64,000 nt of DNA from Sphingomonadaceae bacterium OTU29LAMAA1 (GTDB taxonomy: Bacteria; Pseudomonadota; Alphaproteobacteria; Sphingomonadales; Sphingomonadaceae): positions 1,406,001 through 1,470,000 of the forward strand of contig CP099617.1 in assembly GCA_024072375.1 (NCBI GenBank), in the 5' to 3' direction. The translations under genes and the position numbers were made by a program. This document shows positions 33,404 through 43,544 of the stretch, in pieces (the stretch's first letter is position 1; every line of letters begins with the position of its first letter). The notes beneath the pieces were generated by a model. That model did not search any database and was not told the DNA's origin. It was given only the letters and a program-made list of their open reading frames with translations.

Positions 33404-33813
33404 GAGGGAGTGCTATCAGGCCGAGCAGAGGGTTGATGGTCGGCGGCTGGAACCACCATCGTTTTTTCTACCATCGCCGGTGCGTCGATCCCGGATGATT
33501 GCTGTGCCGGCTGCGCGCCCGTGGCCGGCGCAGGCACGCCCGGCTCGGCAGCCGCAAGCGATTCGGCATCGGACGAAACCGGATGTTCCGCCATGATCCG
33601 CGCGTTCTCCGCGGCCCAGCGCTTCTCCATCTCCTCCAGTTCGGCCTCGCGTACCATGTTATCGAAGCCCTGCCGGAACGAGCGACTCACGCCACGCGCC
33701 TTGCCGACCCAATAGCCGACGACACGCATCGCCTTGGGCAGGTCTTTCGGCCCGATCACCACCAGCGCCACGATAGCGATCAGCAGGAATTCGGACGAGT
33801 CTACGCCGAACAT
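33400..33813 (-). CDS. tatB: Sec-independent protein translocase TatB
   Basis: A 137-residue protein with one N-terminal helix (EFLLIAIVALVVIGPKDLP), the Tat GP hinge, an amphipathic helix (KAMRVVGYWVGKARGVSRSF), and a disordered Ala/Pro-rich tail. It joins TatC in substrate recognition. Starting with MFGVDSSEF is typical of TatB. It overlaps tatC by four bases and follows tatA by 30. Confidence 0.95.
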   Translation of the reverse strand: MFGVDSSEFLLIAIVALVVIGPKDLPKAMRVVGYWVGKARGVSRSFRQGFDNMVREAELEEMEKRWAAENARIMAEHPVSSDAESLAAAEPGVPAPATGAQPAQQSSGIDAPAMVEKTMVVPAADHQPSARPDSTPS

Positions 33814-33843
33814 GGGAAGCTATAGCTCTGTATCGAAGCTGGT

Positions 33844-34083
33844 TTAACGGTCGTCGCGAACGCGCTCGCCATCGCGATCGAAAGCGGGCTCGGCAGCCTT
33901 CTGCGCTTCGATCCGCGGCGCAGGCTTCGTCGCGGCGTCGTCGTCCTGCTCGGCCATGCCCTTCTTGAAGTTTTTCACGCCCTTGGCGACGTCGCCCATC
34001 AGGCTTGAGAATCGTCCACCACCCAGCAGCAGGATTGCGACGACGGCAAGAACGAGCAGATGGATCGGGCTGAAGCTGCCCAT
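33844..34083 (-). CDS. tatA: Sec-independent protein translocase TatA
   Basis: A 79-residue protein: [20 protein letters not shown], a GGGRFSSLM hinge, an amphipathic helix ([14 protein letters not shown]) and an acidic/basic tail. It oligomerises to form the Tat pore. The start at 34083 has TAGGAG; a longer frame from 34110 would add nine residues and overlap scpB. It lies 27 bases after scpB. Confidence 0.95.
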   Translation of the reverse strand: MGSFSPIHLLVLAVVAILLLGGGRFSSLMGDVAKGVKNFKKGMAEQDDDAATKPAPRIEAQKAAEPAFDRDGERVRDDR

Positions 34084-34110
34084 GGCGTATCTCCTAGAAT
34101 GCCGTTCCAT

Positions 34111-34677
34111 CTAGTCGCTCTCGCGGTCGTTTTCCACCTCCAAAGCAAGATCGACCGGGTCGAGCAGTCCAGCTGCCTTCAAATCGTCGATACCCGGTAG
34201 ATCGCGGCGACTTTCCAGCCCGAAATGCGCGAGAAAATCCGGCGTCGTCGCGAACATCAGCGGCCGCCCCGGCACCTCCCGGCGTCCCGCTGGTCTCACC
34301 CATCCCGCCTCCATCAGCACGTCGAGCGTCCCCTTGCCCGTCTGTACTCCGCGGATCGACTCGATCTCCGCGCGCGTCACCGGCTCGTGATAGGCGATAA
34401 TGGCCAGCGTCTCGGTCCCGGCGCGGCTCAACCGCCGCACGTCCTCGCGGTCGCGGCGCAGTAGATGCGCGAGGTCGGGGGCCGTCTCGAAATGCCACCG
34501 TTCGCCCCGGCGGACCAGCATGATCCCACGCCCCGAATAGTCGGTCCTCAGGCGCGCCAGCGTCGCGCGTACGTCGATGTCGCCCACATGGGCGCGGATA
34601 CTGTCAACGCCCATCGGCTCGGCCGCCGCAAACAGCAGCGCCTCCACCGCACGTACGGCATCATCAGATGGCGTCAT
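34111..34677 (-). CDS. scpB: Segregation and condensation protein ScpB
   Basis: A 188-residue kleisin-associated protein with two winged-helix domains (EALLFAAAEPM, AIIAYHEPVTRAEIESIRGVQ, PGRPLMFATTPDFLAHFGLES). ScpB dimers bind ScpA in the SMC condensin complex for chromosome segregation. The start at 34677 overlaps scpA by four bases (ATGA), so it is translationally coupled. Confidence 0.95.
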   Translation of the reverse strand: MTPSDDAVRAVEALLFAAAEPMGVDSIRAHVGDIDVRATLARLRTDYSGRGIMLVRRGERWHFETAPDLAHLLRRDREDVRRLSRAGTETLAIIAYHEPVTRAEIESIRGVQTGKGTLDVLMEAGWVRPAGRREVPGRPLMFATTPDFLAHFGLESRRDLPGIDDLKAAGLLDPVDLALEVENDRESD

Positions 34678-35399
34678 GTGATCGACCGGATGTAGAGGGG
34701 GGTGAAGGGGGCTTGCTGGAGTAGTTCTACGCGCCCTTGTTTGGCGAGTTCGAGTGCGGCGAGAAATGACGATGCGAGTGCCGATTTGCGCAGTCGTCCC
34801 GAGCCATCCGGCAGGAAGCTTTCCAGCGTCGACCAGTCGATCCGGGTGCCCACGAGTCGCGACACCCGCGCGAGCGCCGCCTCCAGCGTCATCACCTCGC
34901 GGTCGGCGACGACGTGCATCACCGGCCGCGTCCGCGCGCTGACCCGGCCATACGCGGCGATCAGGTCGTAGATATCCGCCTGCCACCGCGACCGCCGCAC
35001 CACCCGCAGCCCTTCCGGCGCGCGTCGCATGAACACGTCGCGCCCCAGCCGGTCGCGCGCCATGAGCCGCGCCCCCGCTTCCCGCATCGCATTCAGCCGC
35101 TCCAGCCGCGATTGCAGCCGCAACGCCAGTTCTTCCGGATCCGGCTCGACCGCCGGATCGCGCGGCAGCAGCAGCGCCGATTTCAGATATGCCAGCCACG
35201 CCGCCATGACGAGATAATCGGCCGCCACCTCCAGCTTCAGCGTCTGGCGCTGGTGGATGTAGCGCAGATATTGCTCGACCAGGGCCAGGATCGACAGCTT
35301 GCGCAGGTCGACCTTCTGCGACCGCGCGAGCGTCAGCAGCAGGTCGAGCGGCCCTTCCCACCCTTCCAGGTCGAGCGTGAGTTGTTCCGGCTCAGCCAT
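34674..35399 (-). CDS. scpA: Segregation and condensation protein ScpA
   Basis: A 241-residue kleisin. The N-terminal FEGPLDLLL-like segment (WEGPLDLLLTLARSQKVDL) and the C-terminal winged helix (SSFLAALELAKQGRVELLQQ) are diagnostic. It bridges SMC heads with ScpB. It lies four bases after nagZ. Confidence 0.96.
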   Translation of the reverse strand: MAEPEQLTLDLEGWEGPLDLLLTLARSQKVDLRKLSILALVEQYLRYIHQRQTLKLEVAADYLVMAAWLAYLKSALLLPRDPAVEPDPEELALRLQSRLERLNAMREAGARLMARDRLGRDVFMRRAPEGLRVVRRSRWQADIYDLIAAYGRVSARTRPVMHVVADREVMTLEAALARVSRLVGTRIDWSTLESFLPDGSGRLRKSALASSFLAALELAKQGRVELLQQAPFTPLYIRSIT

Positions 35400-35403
35400 C
35401 GCC

Positions 35404-36405
35404 TCAGGCGAGCGCGAGCAATGCGTCGCGCCGCGCTATCAGCGCGTCGAAGTCGCCCGTGGGGGCACCGACGCTCGCCATCGCCCGGTCGAGCCGCGCC
35501 CGCGCCGCGTCGCCGATCGCACCGAGTCGCCCGGCGATCTCGACCATCTCGTCCATCCGCGCCCAGCAATCGAGCACGAGGTCGCAGCCTGCGGCGATCG
35601 CCCCCGCCGCCTTTTCGCCCGCGGTGCCGGACAGTGCCTTCATATCGATATCGTCGGTCATCAGCAGCCCGTCGAAGCCGATCGCACCGCGGATGATATC
35701 GGCGATCACCGTCGACGACAGCGTCGCCGGATGCTCGCGATCCCAAGCCTCGAAAACGATGTGCGACGTCATCCCCATCGTCGCATGCGACAGCGTGCGG
35801 AACGGCTCCAGATCGACCTCCAGCGCCGCCGCGTCCGCGGTGACCGTGGGGAGCAGATGATGGCTGTCCACCCGCGCACGTCCGTGCCCTGGCATATGCT
35901 TGACCACTCCGACGACACCGCCGGCCGCCAGTCCTTCCAGCATCGCCCGCCCGAGCGCGGCAACCTGCATCGGCTCTGCCCCGTAGGCGCGACAGGTGAT
36001 CGCCTCGGTGGTGTCGGGCTGTGCGACATCGACGATCGGCGCGCAATCGACGGTGATGCCGACCTCCGCCAGCATCAGCCCGAGTGCCTGCCCGTTGGCA
36101 CGCATCGCCTGGATCGCCGACATCGGTGCGGTCCGATAGAGCGCATCGAACGCCGGCCCCGCAGGGAACGCCGGCCATTCCGGTGGCCCCATCCGCGCGA
36201 CGCGGCCGCCCTCCTGATCGATCAGGATCGGCAGGTCGTCGCGTCCGGCGAGTTCGCGCAGCGAATCCGTCAGCGCCCGCACCTGCGTGCGGTCGGCGAT
36301 GTTGCGCTTGAACAGGATATAGCCGGCGGGCTCCGCGTCCGCGAAGAACGCACGTTCGTCGGAGGATAGCGCAAGGCCGGCGATGCCGAAGATGACGGGC
36401 TTCAT
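35404..36405 (-). CDS. nagZ: Beta-N-acetylhexosaminidase NagZ
   Basis: A 333-residue glycoside hydrolase family 3 enzyme that removes N-acetylglucosamine from muropeptides during peptidoglycan recycling in the cytoplasm. LIDQEGGRVARM and KHMPGHGRARVDSH (family motif KH..PGHG with catalytic His) are present, as is the nucleophile Asp in LLMTDDIDMKAL. It follows a SPOR protein across a 190-base gap with a repeat and leads scpA, scpB and tat genes, the sphingomonad order. Confidence 0.95.
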   Translation of the reverse strand: MKPVIFGIAGLALSSDERAFFADAEPAGYILFKRNIADRTQVRALTDSLRELAGRDDLPILIDQEGGRVARMGPPEWPAFPAGPAFDALYRTAPMSAIQAMRANGQALGLMLAEVGITVDCAPIVDVAQPDTTEAITCRAYGAEPMQVAALGRAMLEGLAAGGVVGVVKHMPGHGRARVDSHHLLPTVTADAAALEVDLEPFRTLSHATMGMTSHIVFEAWDREHPATLSSTVIADIIRGAIGFDGLLMTDDIDMKALSGTAGEKAAGAIAAGCDLVLDCWARMDEMVEIAGRLGAIGDAARARLDRAMASVGAPTGDFDALIARRDALLALA

Positions 36406-36450
36406 GCCGAGTGGTTAGCGAGTCGAGGGAAGCGACGCTAGGGTTTGGCA

Positions 36451-36550
36451 AATCCTCCCCGGCACGCGGGGGGGGGTTGGGGAGAGGCAGCGCCTACGTG
36501 GCGGTGACGGTGGGGGCCTTCGCACGGTCACCGCCATGTGAAGAGCCCCC
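36451..36550. repeat. Palindromic repeat element between SPOR gene and nagZ
   Basis: It begins AATCCTCCCCGGCACG, resembling the segment at 59374. A perfect 10-base inverted pair (TGGCGGTGAC/GTCACCGCCA) lies at 36499-36536. The AGGTGGC-like and CGGTGACGG parts recall the element at 1413-1560. It is probably another member of the intergenic repeat family and may act as an mRNA processing site inside the operon. Confidence 0.6.
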
Positions 36551-36593
36551 CTGACCATCCCGCGATGCCGAACACCCCTGTTTCGGGAAGACG

Positions 36594-37313
36594 CTAGCTG
36601 GCGACGAAGCAGCTTTCGCCCGCTACGCGCAGACGTCCGCAGATGTCGGCGGCCTGATTGGCGCTGCCCGCGTTCACCCGCAGGCGGTACAGGGTCCGCC
36701 CGCCCGTCGCGACCGACTGTACCGATTGACCCAGTGGTGCCAGATAGCTGAACCGCTTGGAGAAACCGTTCCAAGCCGCCTTGGCCGCCGCCTCGCTGGG
36801 ATAGGCGCCAAGCTGCACGAGCGAACCGCTGCCCGCTGCGCCAGCGGCTGCGCCGCGCTGTACCGTCACCGGCTGCGTCGCCACCAGTCGCCCGCCGGAC
36901 GCCGGCACCTGCGCCACCGCATTGCTGCCACCGCTCGCCGAAGGTCTGGCATTCGGTGCGACCCGGCGGCCCTCGATCGGCCTCTCCGGCACCGCATTCA
37001 GATCGATCGACCCGTTGCCCGCCTTGCCTGCGCTGGTGGCGATGGCGGCGTCGCCCTCGCCCTTCACCTTCAACCCGCCGGGATCGTCCGGCTTGACCTT
37101 GTAGTCACCCTCTTGCGCGGCGATCAACTGACCGTCGGCGGACTGGCGCGTCTGAAGCGCGTAGATGCCGTAGATGATCGCCGCGAGCACCGCGAGGCCG
37201 AGCACGACCATCGCAATAACCTTGCCGATCGGGGCTCCACGCTCCTCGTCCGGCTCGACGGTTTCGAGCCACGGCAGGCGGTCCTCCTCACGCAGGTCCA
37301 TATCGTCCGCCAT
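36594..37313 (-). CDS. SPOR domain membrane protein
   Basis: A 239-residue protein with an N-terminal acidic cytoplasmic part, one helix (VIAMVVLGLAVLAAIIYGIYAL), a long linker, and a C-terminal SPOR domain (GSLVQLGAYPSEAAAKAAWNGFSKRFSYL through CGRLRVAGESCFVA). SPOR domains bind denuded glycan at division sites. The first ATG overlaps the argS stop by one base (TGATG), so it is coupled to argS. Its position before nagZ suggests a cell wall role. Confidence 0.88.
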   Translation of the reverse strand: MADDMDLREEDRLPWLETVEPDEERGAPIGKVIAMVVLGLAVLAAIIYGIYALQTRQSADGQLIAAQEGDYKVKPDDPGGLKVKGEGDAAIATSAGKAGNGSIDLNAVPERPIEGRRVAPNARPSASGGSNAVAQVPASGGRLVATQPVTVQRGAAAGAAGSGSLVQLGAYPSEAAAKAAWNGFSKRFSYLAPLGQSVQSVATGGRTLYRLRVNAGSANQAADICGRLRVAGESCFVAS

Positions 37314-39037
37314 CACTTCATCTCCGAAACCGCGACAACACCCATGATGCTGAGCCCGTTACGAATAATCTGTGCGACCGCTGTCGCCAAGAACAGACGT
37401 GCACGCGTGGCATCATGATCCTCGACCACCAGGAAGCGACGATCGGGACGATCGTTACCGACGTTCCACAAAGCATGGAAAGCCGCTGCCAAGTCATAGA
37501 GATAGAACGCAATTCTATGCGGTTCACGTGCCATCGCCGCGGTCTCGACGATACGCGGGAACTGCGCCGCCAGCTTCACCAGCGCCAGCTCCTCCGTATC
37601 AAGCCGGGACAGATCCGCCGAACCGCCGACGATCCCCGCCTCCGCGGCACGCCGGTGCAGCGATGCGACGCGGGCATGCGCATACTGGACGTAGAACACC
37701 GGATTGTCCTTCGACGCCTCGACCACCTTGGCGAAGTCGAAGTCCATCTGCGCGTCCGACCGGCGCGTCAGCATGGTGAAGCGCACCACATCCTTGCCCA
37801 CTTCGCGCACCACATCGGCCAGCGTCACGAAGTTGCCGGCGCGCTTGGACATCTTCACAGGCTCGCCACCGCGTAGCAGCCGCACCATCTGGACCAGCTT
37901 GACGTCGAACCGCGTCTTGCCGCCGGTCAGCGCCGCAACCGCGGCGACGATCCGCTTGACCGTCCCGGCATGATCCGCACCCCAGATGTCGATCAGCTGA
38001 TCCGCCGACTGGCTTTTCTGGAAGTGATAGGCGAGATCCGCGCCGAAATAGGTCCATTGTCCGTTGGATTTCTTGATCGGCCGGTCCTGATCGTCCCCGA
38101 ACTGCGACGAGCGGAACAACGGCAATTCGACCGGTTCCCAATCGTCCGGCGTTTCGCCCTTCGGCGCCTCAAGCACGCCGTCATACACCAGCCCGCGTGC
38201 GCGCAACTCGGCCTCTGCCGCCTCGGGCTTGCCCGCCGCCTGCAATTCCGCCTCGGACGAGAACAGATCGTGGTGGATGCCGAGAAGGGCGAGATCGTCC
38301 TTGATCATCACCAGCATCGCGGCGACCGCGCGGGTGCGGAACAGCGCGAGCCACTCCGCCTCGGGCGCATCGACATAGCGATCGCCGAATTCACCGGCGA
38401 GTTCCTGGCCGATGCCGACGAGATAATCGCCCGGATACAGCCCCTCGGGGATCGTGATCGTCTCGCCCAGCGCCTCGCGGTAGCGCAGGTGGGTCGAGCG
38501 CGCGAGCACATCGACCTGCCCCCCGGCGTCGTTGACGTAATATTCGCGGATCACCGTATGTCCCGCAAACTCCAGCAGGCTGGCGAGTGCGTCGCCGACG
38601 ACGGCGCCGCGGCAATGGCCCATGTGCATCGGCCCGGTCGGGTTCGCCGAGACATATTCGACATTGACGCTCACGCCCTTGCCGAGCGTCGAGCGGCCGT
38701 AATCGTCGCCACCCGCCTGAATCTGCGCCAGCTCGTCCCGCCACGCCGCATCGGTCAGCCGCAGGTTGATGAAGCCCGGTCCGGCGACGCTCGCTTCGGC
38801 CACGTCGTCCAGCTTGCCCAGTTCGGTCGCCAGTGCCTCCCCCAGCGCCCGCGGATTGATCCCGGCCGGCTTGGCGAGCACCATCGCCGCATTGGTCGCA
38901 AGATCGCCATGCGTGACGTCGCGCGGCGGTTCGACCGTGACGTTCTTGCGATCCAGCCCACCCGGGAGCGTTCCGGCGGCAGTCAACGTGTCGAGGGCCG
39001 TCGCGACATGCGCGGCGAAGCGGGTGTAAAGCGTCAT
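37313..39037 (-). CDS. argS: Arginine--tRNA ligase
   Basis: A 574-residue class I aminoacyl-tRNA synthetase. The N-terminal Add1 domain is followed by the HIGH-type motif ([13 protein letters not shown]), KMSKS-type [10 protein letters not shown], and an all-helical anticodon-binding C-terminus ending in [19 protein letters not shown]. It heads the run argS, SPOR, nagZ, scpA, scpB, tatABC. The gap to the DUF1501 gene at 39094 is 56 bases. Confidence 0.97.
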   Translation of the reverse strand: MTLYTRFAAHVATALDTLTAAGTLPGGLDRKNVTVEPPRDVTHGDLATNAAMVLAKPAGINPRALGEALATELGKLDDVAEASVAGPGFINLRLTDAAWRDELAQIQAGGDDYGRSTLGKGVSVNVEYVSANPTGPMHMGHCRGAVVGDALASLLEFAGHTVIREYYVNDAGGQVDVLARSTHLRYREALGETITIPEGLYPGDYLVGIGQELAGEFGDRYVDAPEAEWLALFRTRAVAAMLVMIKDDLALLGIHHDLFSSEAELQAAGKPEAAEAELRARGLVYDGVLEAPKGETPDDWEPVELPLFRSSQFGDDQDRPIKKSNGQWTYFGADLAYHFQKSQSADQLIDIWGADHAGTVKRIVAAVAALTGGKTRFDVKLVQMVRLLRGGEPVKMSKRAGNFVTLADVVREVGKDVVRFTMLTRRSDAQMDFDFAKVVEASKDNPVFYVQYAHARVASLHRRAAEAGIVGGSADLSRLDTEELALVKLAAQFPRIVETAAMAREPHRIAFYLYDLAAAFHALWNVGNDRPDRRFLVVEDHDATRARLFLATAVAQIIRNGLSIMGVVAVSEMK

Positions 39038-39093
39038 GAGCGTCCGTTCGGCAAAAGCGCCGCGCTCTACCGCACAACGCCGGCCGGTTCAAA

Positions 39094-40233
39094 TCAGGCG
39101 CGCAGCAGCCCCTCGATCGCCGCGGTCCTCGCGCCGGCCGGGAACAGTGCCGCCATCGCCCGCGCCGGCTCCACCCCGAAATGGCTTGCCACCGCGCCGC
39201 CGATGAACGCATCGAGCGGCGTCGTCGGCTTCAGGTCGCGGCCCTCGTAGAGGTTCGCCGGTGCGAGACCAGGCCAGTCGCCCAGCACGCGCCCGCCCTT
39301 CACCGCACCGCCGAACAGCATCGCCGCGCTGCCGGTGCCGTGATCGGTGCCGCCGGTGCCGTTGACCGCGACCGTCCGCCCGAATTCGGTTGCGACCAGC
39401 ACCAGCGTATCGTCCCACACCGGCCCCAGCCCCGCCTGTAATGCGCCGAGCATCGCATCCAGCCCCTTCAACTGCTGGGCCAGCCGCCCCCGCTGGCCGG
39501 CGTGCGTATCCCAGCCGCCGGTTTCGATCGTGGCGATCCGCGCGCCGTTGGCGGGGGCGAGCAGCCGTGCCGCCAGCGCGCCCGTCGCCGCGGCGTTGCG
39601 GCCATTGTCCTGCGCCAGATCGCTGGTCAGCTGCCGCGTCGTCAGCGCCTCGTTCCACAGGGCATGCAATTGCTGGTCGCCCTGATACAATTGCGTCACC
39701 CGCGCCAGCAGGTCGTCGGAGGCATCGGGCAACGACGAGGGCGCGTAGCTCGCCACCTCACGTCGCCCACGCAATGCCATCGGCACCGTAGCGGCGATCG
39801 CGATCGCCCTGGCATCGTCCGTCGGCACGACGCCGAGCAGCCGGTTCATCCAGCCGTCCTTCAGCTGGTACGCGCCGGTGCCGCCCGTCTCCAGCACGTT
39901 CTGCCCGTCGAAATGCGACCGGTCGCGGTACGGCGAGGCGATCGCATGCGCGAACAGCGCCTGCCTCTTGCCGTACAGCCCGGCGGCATTGGTCATCGCC
40001 GGATGCAGCGCGAACATCGCATCCAGTTTCGTGCCCGCGGTCAGGTCTTCCGCCAGCACGCCGCGAGCGCCGACGAAGGCCGGATCGCCCACCGCGCCGA
40101 TCGTGCCGAGGCCGTCCGCCGCCCCGCGCTGGATGATGAACACGAACCGTTTGGCCGTCGCCGCCTTCGCGAACGCCATCCGGGGGGCGAAGGTGCCGAG
40201 CAGCCCGGCCGCGATAAAAGAGCGTCGATCCAT
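39094..40233 (-). CDS. DUF1501 family secreted protein
   Basis: A 379-residue protein with a twin-arginine signal (MDRRSFIAAGLLGTFAPRMAFA). The rest contains VFIIQRGAADGLGTIGAVGDP, FDGQNVLETGG, GGWDTHAGQ and VLVATEFGRT.VNGTGGTDHGTG, the alkaline-phosphatase-superfamily-like metal-binding pattern of DUF1501. It is likely exported folded by Tat. It lies four bases after the DUF1800 gene, and the two families almost always occur as a pair. Function unknown; a lytic or polysaccharide role has been suggested by context only. Confidence 0.87.
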   Translation of the reverse strand: MDRRSFIAAGLLGTFAPRMAFAKAATAKRFVFIIQRGAADGLGTIGAVGDPAFVGARGVLAEDLTAGTKLDAMFALHPAMTNAAGLYGKRQALFAHAIASPYRDRSHFDGQNVLETGGTGAYQLKDGWMNRLLGVVPTDDARAIAIAATVPMALRGRREVASYAPSSLPDASDDLLARVTQLYQGDQQLHALWNEALTTRQLTSDLAQDNGRNAAATGALAARLLAPANGARIATIETGGWDTHAGQRGRLAQQLKGLDAMLGALQAGLGPVWDDTLVLVATEFGRTVAVNGTGGTDHGTGSAAMLFGGAVKGGRVLGDWPGLAPANLYEGRDLKPTTPLDAFIGGAVASHFGVEPARAMAALFPAGARTAAIEGLLRA

Positions 40234-40237
40234 GATC

Positions 40238-41737
40238 CTACCTCCGCATCATTTCGGGCGATACCAGCAACAGTGCGAGCGCCTGCCCGGGGCTTTCGGC
40301 GCGCGACAGTGCCTGCGTCGTCGCGGGCGACACCGCCGCCGGAAACAATCGCTCCGCCAGCGCCCGCGCATCCACGCTCGCGCCGGATCGCGCGGCGAAC
40401 CGCTCCGCCGCCTCGACCCGGCGCATGATCGCGTCGGGGCCGGCCCAGGCGGGCGCGCTATCGTCATATCCGATCGGCTGGCCCGGCTTCCATACCGGCT
40501 GGCCGAGCTGGTTGAGCAGCCCGAATGCCGCCTGCGGCTTCACCTCCGTCAGGCCCAGCGCGCGATAGGCGGCGATCGACCAGTCCCACGGTGTGCGGAA
40601 CTTGGCGGGTGCCGGCGTCCACGCTTCGGGTGACGCGATCAGCGCGCGGTACACCGTCGGGAGGTCGCCACCCGATGTCAGGAACGCCCGCTCCAGTCGC
40701 GCCACCATCGCCGGCGGTGGCGTGTCACCGGCGAAGTGCCGCGCCAGCTTGGTCGCGATATGCCGCGCCGTCGCCGGATGGACCGCCAGATCGGCCAGCA
40801 CCGCGCGCGCCTGTGCCTCGCCGGCCTGCGGATATCCCTTGCCCATGATCGTCCGTGCGCCGGGCTGATGGACCGCCGCCGCGAAGACGAAGCTGCCCGG
40901 CGTCGCCGCGCCGGCCAGCCGCGCGCCCGGCCCGCCGCCGATCCCGCCGACCGTCCAGCCCGTCATCGCCCTTGCGAATTCGGTGACATCCGCCTGCGAA
41001 TAGCCGGTGCGCACGCCGAGGGTGTGCAACTCCATGATCTCGCGCGCCAGATTTTCGTTCAACCCGACCTTGCGCCGCCCGCGCGCGCCGATGCGCAGGC
41101 CGAGTGGACTGTCCGGCCCCACCGACACCGCCTGATCCAGATACAACAGCATCGCCGGATGCCGCTCGACTGCGAACAGCATGTCGGCGAAGCGGCCCAT
41201 CACATGCGGCCGGATCGCCTCCATCTCCAGCGTCCCCGCGAGGCCGACCAGTTCCAGCTTGTCCGCGCTGACCGCGAAATGGTTCGCCCAGAAGTGCACC
41301 AGCCGCTCGGCAAACGGCGTGTCGCTGACGATCGCCGCGTCGGTGCGGGCGCCGATCAGCGCCACGTAGCGGCCCTGCGCGATGCGACGTGCGGCCTGCC
41401 GCGCTGCCATCGCGGCATCCCTGCGCGTCGGTGTCTCCGCCATGGCGGGATCGTTCGCCGGGGCCTGCGCAGCCATCTGCATCGGCGCTTCTGCCGTGTT
41501 CGCTGCGGGGGATCGCCCCGATGCCATCTCCTGCCGGATCGTTCGCTGTTCCGCCTGCCAGGCGGCCAGATCGGCCGCGACCAGCGCACTCGTGGGCGCA
41601 GACGCCACGGCCGCAGGCGCTGGCCGGTAGCGTGCGATCTGGTCGACGAGCCAGCGGCGCGGATCGTCCGGCGCGGGTTGGTCCGGCCGCGCACCCAGCC
41701 CGAATCGATTCCATGCGATGGCAGCGTCCGACATCAT
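40238..41737 (-). CDS. DUF1800 family protein
   Basis: A 499-residue protein without a clear signal peptide. Typical DUF1800 segments are seen: WNRFGLGARP, RLVHFWANHFAVS, LENLAREIMELHTLGV (NENLARE) and DVTEFARAMTGWTV, plus the final HHIATKLARHF. It is paired with the DUF1501 gene downstream in one operon. The start (MMSDAA) has GAGGAG upstream. Biochemical role unknown. Confidence 0.87.
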   Translation of the reverse strand: MMSDAAIAWNRFGLGARPDQPAPDDPRRWLVDQIARYRPAPAAVASAPTSALVAADLAAWQAEQRTIRQEMASGRSPAANTAEAPMQMAAQAPANDPAMAETPTRRDAAMAARQAARRIAQGRYVALIGARTDAAIVSDTPFAERLVHFWANHFAVSADKLELVGLAGTLEMEAIRPHVMGRFADMLFAVERHPAMLLYLDQAVSVGPDSPLGLRIGARGRRKVGLNENLAREIMELHTLGVRTGYSQADVTEFARAMTGWTVGGIGGGPGARLAGAATPGSFVFAAAVHQPGARTIMGKGYPQAGEAQARAVLADLAVHPATARHIATKLARHFAGDTPPPAMVARLERAFLTSGGDLPTVYRALIASPEAWTPAPAKFRTPWDWSIAAYRALGLTEVKPQAAFGLLNQLGQPVWKPGQPIGYDDSAPAWAGPDAIMRRVEAAERFAARSGASVDARALAERLFPAAVSPATTQALSRAESPGQALALLLVSPEMMRR

Positions 41738-41929
41738 CGTTGCTCCTCGTTCCTTGATGCCGTGTGCGCCTCAATTGTCGCAGAACTATGCCGGTGGACG
41801 ATTGCGGCGGGTGCAATCGTATACGGATGTCTTTGCAGTTGAGGTCTATGCTGCGCTGCAATAACTGCTGGGTTCGAAAGTTGGGAAGGACCTGATCAGG
41901 CTCGACGCTTCAAATTGCGGGAGACGATC

Positions 41930-42223
41930 ATGCGCAAGACCTTTGCTATTCTGGCCACCGTTGCAGCCACGCTCACCTCGACGATCGGCATGGCCCGCGA
42001 GGGCGAGCGGACGTTCCGGCATGAGGGGCAGACCTATGTCTACACCACCACGGTGTCCGACGGCCGTCAGGTCATCAGCGGCCGCCGCTATCCTGCCGGC
42101 GCACCCTTCCGCCTCGTGGTGCGCGGCAATCGCGTGACCGGCACGGCGGGCGGCGTCCCCGTTTCGTTCAGAACCGCCGACGCGAAGGGCGCGGTCAAGG
42201 GGACGCAGCTGGCCTCGCGTTGA
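41930..42223 (+). CDS. Small secreted protein
   Basis: A 97-residue protein with a signal peptide (MRKTFAILATVAATLTSTIGMA) followed by a compact beta-rich domain (ERTFRHEGQTYVYTTTVSDG, then RLVVRGNRVTGTAGGVPVSF). It is expected in the periplasm or outside. GGGAGACG precedes the start; a strong terminator follows, so it is a single-gene unit. No family is recognised. Confidence 0.7.
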   Translation: MRKTFAILATVAATLTSTIGMAREGERTFRHEGQTYVYTTTVSDGRQVISGRRYPAGAPFRLVVRGNRVTGTAGGVPVSFRTADAKGAVKGTQLASR

Positions 42224-42241
42224 ACGGTACCGGACGATCGC

Positions 42242-42275
42242 ACGACCCGGGGCAGCACCAGCCGCCCCGGGTCGT
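42242..42275 (+). terminator. Strong terminator
   Basis: ACGACCCGGGGC and GCCCCGGGTCGT form a perfect 12-base stem around a 10-base loop, followed by TTCGT. It lies 18 bases after the small secreted protein gene and 90 bases before the convergent stop of dgt. Confidence 0.85.
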
Positions 42276-42365
42276 TTCGTGTCACCGCGACGGCTCCCTC
42301 GCTGGATCGGAGCCACTTGCGGGTCGGGGAGTCACCGCCGGGTACGATGTCGAGACGGGGTCGGG

Positions 42366-43544
42366 TCAGAACCCTTCCGGCAGATCGATCTTGCCGACCA
42401 GTTCGCGATATCGCGCGATCGCGTATCGATCGGTCATGCCTGCGATGAAATCCGCGATATGCCGGCTGCGCTCCGGTTCGGCGGCGGGAACATCCTCCGC
42501 CCATTCGTCGCTCATCGCTGCGGGATCGGCGCGATAGGCGGCGAACAACCCGCTGACGATGCCGTGCGCCACCGCCGCCGCCTCGAGTTGCCGCGGATGA
42601 TGATACAGGTTCGCATACATGAAGCGCTTCAGATCGCGCTCCTCCTCGCGCATCGCGGGCGAAAAGCCGCACAAGGGCGATCCCGCGTGCCGCACGTCGT
42701 CGGCGCTCGCCACACCCGATGCGGCGACCCGCCGCGTCGTCTCCTCGATCAGGTCGTTGACCATCGTCCCGATCTGGCTGCGCACCAGCTCGCTCGCCAG
42801 CCGCTTCGGCGCGACGTCGGGGAAGCGCGCGCACGCCGCCCCCCATCCCCGCGCCACGATCGGCACCGCCAGCAACTGGTCCAGCGTCAGCAAGCCCGCG
42901 CGCAGTCCATCGTCGATATCGTGGTTGTCGTATGCGATGTCGTCCGCGATCGCCGCCACCTGCGCCTCGAGACTGGCGTGCGTCGTCAGATCGAGCGGAA
43001 AGGCCGTATCCGCGGCACGCAACGCCCAGCCGGGATGCCGCACCGGGCCATTATGCTTCGCCAGACCCTCGAGCGTTTCCCACGTCAGGTTCAGCCCATC
43101 CCAGCGGGGGTACGGCCGCTCGATGTGCGTCAGCGCGCGCAGCGTATGGCCGTTGTGATCGAAGCCCCCCGCATCGGCCAGCGCCGCCTTCAGCGCATCC
43201 TCGCCGGCATGGCCGAACGGCGGATGGCCGATATCGTGCGCCAGACACAGCGCCTCGGTCAGGTCCTCGTTCAGCCCCAGCACCCGCGCGATCGTCCGGC
43301 CGATCTGTGCGACCTCCAGACTATGGGTCAGGCGAACGCGGAAATGATCGCCATCCGGCGCCATGAACACCTGCGTCTTGTGCCGCAGCCGGCGGAAGCT
43401 GATCGAATGGATGATCCGGTCGCGATCGCGCTGGAAATCATCGCGTGGCCCACGCACGGCGATCGGTGCGGTGCCGGTCTGCTCCTCGTACAACCGGCCT
43501 CTGCTCCGGGCCGGATCGGAGGCCCAGGGCGCGCGGGACGTCAC
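42366..43544 (-). CDS. dgt: Deoxyguanosinetriphosphate triphosphohydrolase-like protein
   Basis: A 392-residue HD-domain dNTPase. [14 protein letters not shown] segment ([15 protein letters not shown]), [14 protein letters not shown] (HD motif) and [16 protein letters not shown] match the Dgt family, which hydrolyses dNTPs to nucleoside and triphosphate. It is coupled to the upstream TPR-SPOR gene by a four-base overlap. Together with the reductase at 13-17 kb it can set dNTP levels. Confidence 0.93.
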   Translation of the reverse strand: MTSRAPWASDPARSRGRLYEEQTGTAPIAVRGPRDDFQRDRDRIIHSISFRRLRHKTQVFMAPDGDHFRVRLTHSLEVAQIGRTIARVLGLNEDLTEALCLAHDIGHPPFGHAGEDALKAALADAGGFDHNGHTLRALTHIERPYPRWDGLNLTWETLEGLAKHNGPVRHPGWALRAADTAFPLDLTTHASLEAQVAAIADDIAYDNHDIDDGLRAGLLTLDQLLAVPIVARGWGAACARFPDVAPKRLASELVRSQIGTMVNDLIEETTRRVAASGVASADDVRHAGSPLCGFSPAMREEERDLKRFMYANLYHHPRQLEAAAVAHGIVSGLFAAYRADPAAMSDEWAEDVPAAEPERSRHIADFIAGMTDRYAIARYRELVGKIDLPEGF

